Source: Candidatus Thorarchaeota archaeon (GTDB lineage Archaea; Asgardarchaeota; Thorarchaeia; Thorarchaeales; Thorarchaeaceae). From it: a stretch of 57,076 nucleotides of DNA. The stretch lies in contig SDOA01000011.1 of the NCBI GenBank assembly GCA_004524595.1, forward strand, positions 1 to 57,076, written 5' to 3'. Shown piece after piece: positions 53,923 to 57,076 of this stretch. The notes beneath the pieces are model-generated. The model had not been told where the DNA came from. It searched no databases and saw only the letters and a list, made by a program, of their open reading frames with translations. Each line of letters opens with the position of its first letter. Position 1 is the stretch's first letter. A program made the position numbers and the translations under genes.

Positions 53923-55095
53923 TTGGCCTTTGAAGATGAGCAGAATAGCATCATTACATATCCGACCTTTGCAGAACTGAATGAAATTCTGGCTGGCAAG
54001 TTCGAGATAAAGATGAGCGTCCTTGAATATGGGATGCCTACCTTTGTTGTGCAGTGGCCTGGAGGTATCGTACCAAGCAATGAACAGCAAGAGGTAGTCT
54101 TTAAAGAATTGGCTCGGGAAACTGACCGATTGAAGATTTGGCCTGTGGTTCGTTGGAGAAATGAACGAGAAGGAGAATACATTCTTCGATTTGTTCGAAA
54201 GCAAGAGGCAAAACCTAGTAATAGGAAGATTAACTACGCATTGTTCATTGCGACTCTTGCAAGCATTGCACTTGGAGGTTTCTTACAGGCAACAAGTCCT
54301 GTCTTTCTTTCCTTATTCTATCCTGCTGGTTACACAGCTTGGAATATTGCTTTTGTCACTCTAACATTCATTATGGCACTTATGGGCATCATTTTTTGCC
54401 ACGAAATGGGCCACTATAAAATGAGTCAACATTTAGGTATTGAAGCTTCACTGCCCTATTTTCTACCAGGTATACCTCAAATTGGTGGAACTTTTGGAGC
54501 TTTTATCTCTCAAAAGAGTCCACCGACATCAAGACGCGATCTCATCGATATGGGTTTGGCTGGGCCTCTCGCAGGATTTGTAGTAACCCTTCTCGTCCTT
54601 GTTGCGGGATTCTTTATGTCTGTGCCTGTAACTGCAGAGCAGTTGATTGCTATTGATGAAGCCTTTCCTTCTCAATCTGGTTCTTTACCGGTTCCATATC
54701 TGTTTGTTATTATGGAGTTGCTATTCATAGATTATATCCCAGCAGGTGGAACAATCTATCTTCATCCCATCGCATTTGCTGCATGGGTCGGAATGCTTGT
54801 AACCGCTCTTAATCTCTTTCCAATTGGACAACTTGACGGAGGACATGCCCTTCGAGCAATCGTTGGATCAAAAAGGCATAAGCAGATTGGTTGGATTGGA
54901 ATCATAGTCATGTTACTCATTGGGTACTACATGATGGCAATCCTAATACTTGCTCTATCATCTGGTGGAGAACATCCAGGGCCGTTAAATGATACCGTGA
55001 AAATCTCTAATGGCAGAATTGCATTATTCATTATTTCAATGGTGATTCTAGTACTCTGTATTCCGCCACTATGGCAGGTATTTAGTTTCTTTTAG
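53923..55095 (+). CDS. Site-2 protease (M50) family membrane metalloprotease
   Basis: 390 residues from a TTG, with GGAG upstream. A soluble N-terminal domain of about 100 residues (Y-P-T-F-A-E-L-N-E-I-L) precedes six or so membrane segments. Zinc motif H160-E161-x-x-H164 is in F-C-H-E-M-G-H-Y, and the third ligand is in G-Q-L-D-G-G-H-A-L. It cleaves membrane-embedded substrates such as anti-sigma-like or signalling proteins. Members with this N-terminal domain and the P-P-T-S-R-R-D-L loop occur in archaea and plant chloroplast EGY-type proteases. Confidence 0.9.
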   Translation: MAFEDEQNSIITYPTFAELNEILAGKFEIKMSVLEYGMPTFVVQWPGGIVPSNEQQEVVFKELARETDRLKIWPVVRWRNEREGEYILRFVRKQEAKPSNRKINYALFIATLASIALGGFLQATSPVFLSLFYPAGYTAWNIAFVTLTFIMALMGIIFCHEMGHYKMSQHLGIEASLPYFLPGIPQIGGTFGAFISQKSPPTSRRDLIDMGLAGPLAGFVVTLLVLVAGFFMSVPVTAEQLIAIDEAFPSQSGSLPVPYLFVIMELLFIDYIPAGGTIYLHPIAFAAWVGMLVTALNLFPIGQLDGGHALRAIVGSKRHKQIGWIGIIVMLLIGYYMMAILILALSSGGEHPGPLNDTVKISNGRIALFIISMVILVLCIPPLWQVFSFF

Positions 55096-55151
55096 TAGTA
55101 GAGTCAATTGCAATTGTGAGTAAGTCATTTTATCTGCTATACTAATCAGCG

Positions 55152-55289
55152 TCATTTCTCATATTTTTCCAGAGCTTGTCGTATAGCCTCTCTGACAAAA
55201 GCTGGAAATGATTTCCATGAATCTTTTACTTCAAGTTTATCAAATCTTTCTTGAAGTGCTTTTGGTACTCGAACCATAGTATCGGTCAT
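55152..55289 (-). CDS. 45-aa ribbon-helix-helix DNA-binding protein
   Basis: ATG at 55289, stop TGA at 55152-55154. The pattern M-V-R-V-P-K-A-L-Q-E-R-F-D-K-L (strand then helix) followed by S-F-P-A-F-V-R-E-A-I-R-Q-A-L-E-K-Y is an RHH (Arc/MetJ/CopG) fold. Such dimers bind short palindromes on one face of DNA, and three GTATAC sites spaced 10-11 bp lie 60-86 bp upstream, shared with the divergent zinc-ribbon gene. It may act as an antitoxin-like regulator, but no toxin is recognised. Confidence 0.75.
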   Translation of the reverse strand: MTDTMVRVPKALQERFDKLEVKDSWKSFPAFVREAIRQALEKYEK

Positions 55290-55348
55290 ATTATCATTCC
55301 TATCAGCTGTTAGTAGTTATTTAAGTATCGACAACTATATAACCGTTC

Positions 55349-55375
55349 GTATACAATAAGTATACTGTGGTATAC
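55349..55375. promoter_or_regulatory. Three GTATAC palindromes at helical spacing, candidate RHH operator
   Basis: GTATAC occurs at 55349-55354, 55360-55365 and 55370-55375 (11- and 10-bp steps), so all lie on one face of the helix. The last abuts the ATG at 55376. A TATA-like ctatata at about 55335-55341 belongs to the plus-strand gene. Occupancy would block its start region and possibly the divergent RHH promoter. Confidence 0.6.
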
Positions 55376-55687
55376 ATGGCTGTTCTTAACGATACTTTAA
55401 AGATTTCCCCAGCTGAAGAGAAGAATGGATACACAATTCATCTTAAACGACGCAAATTATTGCATACTGTGAAAGACCACAACAAACCAATTAAGGCACA
55501 CATCTTAAAGGAATGCCATAACTGTAGCCATAATCTTAGCAAGTATTACTATTGGAAATCAAGTCCCTGTGAGTTATGTTCTCGATCTTCAAAATTCTAC
55601 TATCGGCTATCAAAATCCGATTTGCCTGATAATTGGGAACCGATCAAGCGCAGCCCGATATCACGAACAAATATTCTCCGTCACTAA
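55376..55687 (+). CDS. Small basic zinc-ribbon-like protein
   Basis: 103 residues from the ATG at 55376; a GTG at 55367 is inside the repeat block and less likely. The zinc-binding pairs are C47-x2-C50 and C65-x2-C68, 14 residues apart, in a basic, aromatic-rich context (Y-Y-Y-W-K-S-S). No known family. Divergent from the RHH gene with the GTATAC operator between, so these two form a regulatory pair. Function unknown; a DNA- or RNA-binding role is the simplest guess. Confidence 0.5.
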   Translation: MAVLNDTLKISPAEEKNGYTIHLKRRKLLHTVKDHNKPIKAHILKECHNCSHNLSKYYYWKSSPCELCSRSSKFYYRLSKSDLPDNWEPIKRSPISRTNILRH

Positions 55688-55753
55688 ATCCATATCAAAG
55701 AGGCAATATGCTCTGTTGAAATCACTCTCCCCGGCGTCCGCAAATTCCGCATT

Positions 55754-55822
55754 GCAAACTTGCTTTCCTTGAGCACAAGGAGTTCCCGAGGTCTTGGAAA
55801 ATCCCTCCATTCCAACCTCGGG
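55754..55822. ncRNA. Possible structured RNA: tandem strong stem-loops
   Basis: In a 240-bp segment without a convincing gene, three hairpins follow each other. GCAA/TTGC is at 55754-55763. TCCTTG-AGCA-CAAGGA is at 55766-55781. A long stem CCCGAGG+TTGGAA with TTCCAA+CCTCGGG is at 55785-55822 (13 bp, 2-base bulge). The segment is more GC-rich than its surroundings, as structured RNAs are in AT-rich archaea. The strand cannot be decided and it does not fit tRNA, SRP or RNase P consensus. It could also be the 3' untranslated region of the zinc-ribbon gene. Confidence 0.4.
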
Positions 55823-55890
55823 TTCTCCAACCTCATTATTCTTCATGATAACAATAGCTAATGAATACCTATAATGTAAAGAAGAAACAT

Positions 55891-55920
55891 TGGTTCCTCT
55901 AGGATATTCTACAGGAACCA
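55891..55920 (-). terminator. 8-bp stem-loop just after the TBP gene
   Basis: TGGTTCCT (55891-55898) pairs perfectly with AGGAACCA (55913-55920), loop of 14 bases. It starts 10 bases after the TBP stop on the minus strand, so it may end that transcript. No long T-run follows. Confidence 0.4.
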
Positions 55921-55929
55921 TGACTAAGT

Positions 55930-56541
55930 TTACCAATCTTCATCGTCTTCTTCGTAGGCTGCTTGTCCCCAATCTTCGCCCTCTGGGATACGCATAACTC
56001 CCAGTTCAAGGAGACGATCCATCACTTTCAATGCCGCCTCATCAATTTGGGGTTCGAACTTAGCACCTGTGATAACAAGTTTGCCTGAGCCGAAGAGAAG
56101 AATGACCACCTTTGGATCTCGCATTCTGTAGATGAGACCTGGGAATTGCTCAGGCTCGTATAGAGTATTTTCCAATTTCATAGCTGCAAGTTCGAGGTTC
56201 AGTTCTGCTCCGAGACTTGCACTGGCAACGATATTCTGCACAATTATCTCTGGTTTCCCTGTAATCGTTATACCTGCTTCCTTGATATTCTTGACAATCT
56301 TATGGACCGCACGTTTTGCCTCTTTTTCGCTCTTGGCACCGGTGCATACCATTTTACCGGAATTAAAAATAAGCGTGGCAGTCTTTGGCTTCTTTAATCG
56401 ATATACAAGACCTGGAAATTGCTCAGGATCAAATTCTACATTTGGCATAGTGGCAGCAATCTCATCAAGGTCAAGTCGCTGATTCAGTACAACTGATGCA
56501 ACAACATTCTCAATCTTAGTTTTTGGTTCTGGACGTGGCAT
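55930..56541 (-). CDS. tbp: TATA-box-binding protein
   Basis: 203 residues. Two direct repeats of the TBP saddle, each with N-V-V/I-A-S, the F-D/E-P-E-Q-F-P-G-L-V/I-Y-R motif and the L-I/L-F-x-S-G-K-M/L-V-x-T-G-A-K motif. The C-terminus ends in an acidic tail Y-E-E-D-D-E-D-W, as in many archaeal TBPs. It is the general promoter-recognition factor, working with TFB. A TATA-like TTTATAAG lies about 30-40 bases before its ATG. Confidence 0.97.
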   Translation of the reverse strand: MPRPEPKTKIENVVASVVLNQRLDLDEIAATMPNVEFDPEQFPGLVYRLKKPKTATLIFNSGKMVCTGAKSEKEAKRAVHKIVKNIKEAGITITGKPEIIVQNIVASASLGAELNLELAAMKLENTLYEPEQFPGLIYRMRDPKVVILLFGSGKLVITGAKFEPQIDEAALKVMDRLLELGVMRIPEGEDWGQAAYEEDDEDW

Positions 56542-56642
56542 ATAATGTATCTCCGCCTGCTCTCTTGCCTTATAAACTATATAAGGAACAATGGACTTCT
56601 ATATAAAACGCCTTTTAAATGTGAGCAATAGTGCGGGAAAGA

Positions 56643-57014
56643 TCAGCAACTACAATCATCATCTTTGATTACTATAATTTTGATTTTAACGTCCTCTGCA
56701 ATATCACCAAAGGCTTGTAGGAAATATCTTGAAGCTTCCAGTAATCCTTTCTTCCCTTCTTCTGTAAGACGATATACAACCTGTCTGCCATCTTTTCTTC
56801 CTTTGATGAGTTTCTCCTTTTTGAGTTCCTTAAGGGCGGGATAGATCGTACCGGGTGTAGGTTTTGTCCCTCTTCTCTTCGCAATCTTCTCGGCTATCTC
56901 TTGACCGTTAAGCTCTTCCTTGTCTAGTTCCCAAAGTATCTGAAAAGTAAGAAGTCCTCTCATATCACAGCAATCTGGTGGACAACATGAAACTGTGTCT
57001 GTGGACTCTTTCAT
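56643..57014 (-). CDS. PadR-family transcription regulator with metal-binding-type cysteines
   Basis: 123 residues. PadR winged helix: L-L-T-F-Q-I-L-W-E-L, L-N-G-Q-E-I-A-E-K-I, K-P-T-P-G-T-I-Y-P-A-L-K-E-L-K and Y-R-L-T-E-E-G-K-K. The N-terminal C-C-P-P-D-C-C and the C-terminal C-S-C add six cysteines, suggesting metal or redox sensing. GGATGTCC repeats flank its TATA box, so it probably represses itself. Any target gene lies outside the window. Confidence 0.88.
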   Translation of the reverse strand: MKESTDTVSCCPPDCCDMRGLLTFQILWELDKEELNGQEIAEKIAKRRGTKPTPGTIYPALKELKKEKLIKGRKDGRQVVYRLTEEGKKGLLEASRYFLQAFGDIAEDVKIKIIVIKDDDCSC

Positions 57015-57025
57015 ATCTTAATATT

Positions 57026-57074
57026 GGATGTCCGATACATTTAAGTGTATATATAGGATGTCCAATATTGGACA
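57026..57074. promoter_or_regulatory. PadR-type operator: direct repeats and 16-bp palindrome around TATA box
   Basis: GGATGTCC-G/A-ATA occurs at 57026-57037 and 57056-57067 (30-bp step, close to three helical turns). The second copy is part of the perfect 16-bp palindrome TGTCCAATATTGGACA (57059-57074). The TATATATA between them (57047-57054) is the likely TATA box of the PadR gene, whose ATG is at 57014. The palindrome runs to the window edge, so a divergent gene may share it. Confidence 0.6.
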
Positions 57075-57076
57075 CC

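Noticed and set aside
55661..55936. 91-aa minus-strand open frame
   Set aside because: Overlaps the hairpin-rich segment and the zinc-ribbon gene end, with no fold-like pattern; better explained as RNA or untranslated sequence.
1..57076. CRISPR arrays, insertion sequences or prophage
   Set aside because: No regularly spaced repeat family, transposase, integrase or phage structural gene was seen on either strand.

Overview
This 57 kb window is a gene-dense, moderately AT-rich archaeal chromosome segment. Archaeal markers are a TATA-binding protein, the archaeal purine enzyme PurP (two copies), type 2 isopentenyl-diphosphate isomerase, an ADP-forming acyl-CoA synthetase subunit, and TATA-like boxes close to many start codons. 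The tubulin-like GTPase next to long helical proteins and a WD40/coiled-coil protein suggests an Asgard archaeon, perhaps Thorarchaeia-like. That placement is inference. I saw no tRNA, rRNA, CRISPR array, insertion sequence or phage gene.

Layout. 1-4.7 kb: a broken small membrane-protein locus, two GNAT acetyltransferases, and a peptide-modifying-type radical SAM enzyme coupled to an exported PPC-domain protein and divergent from a membrane-anchored C39-like cysteine peptidase. 4.7-17.4 kb: mixed metabolic and membrane genes (YyaL/SPATA20-like, isoprenylcysteine-methyltransferase-like, CooC-like ATPase, MBL hydrolase, wHTH regulator with a carotenoid-synthesis-like membrane protein, PRC-barrel, glutaredoxin-like protein, degenerate amidohydrolase, histone-deacetylase-family enzyme, arylsulfotransferase-like propeller).

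17.5-29.7 kb: a tightly packed minus-strand purine operon, purN-purF-purP2-(31-aa ORF)-purP-purC::purS-purQ-purL-purE::purM-purD-guaA. It covers nearly all steps from PRPP to FAICAR plus GMP synthesis. It has two unusual gene fusions, and guaA has no canonical start codon in the reading frame that encodes its conserved N-terminus. purB, IMP cyclohydrolase, guaB and purA are not in the window.

29.8-33.1 kb: a membrane protein, IDI-2 and an acyl-CoA synthetase alpha subunit. 33.1-41.1 kb: the most striking region. A three-gene operon encodes an 895-aa helical repeat protein, a divergent FtsZ/tubulin-superfamily GTPase that keeps its GTP-binding and T7 catalytic motifs, and a 355-aa helical protein. 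It is divergent from a WD40-helical-coiled-coil protein, which is followed by a convergent TPR protein. I propose this as a candidate undescribed cytoskeletal or membrane-remodelling system.

41.2-57.1 kb: a membrane-anchored duplicated molybdopterin-oxidoreductase-like domain protein, RidA, carbamate kinase, a crotonase, an HTH regulator, a class III-like sirtuin, a TPR protein, an SDR plus lactate-permease pair, a TatD-associated-type radical SAM, an MBL hydrolase, an FadH/old-yellow-enzyme-type reductase, a site-2 protease, a divergent ribbon-helix-helix/zinc-ribbon pair sharing a triple GTATAC site, a stem-loop-rich segment that may be an RNA, TBP, and a PadR regulator with a flanking palindromic operator.
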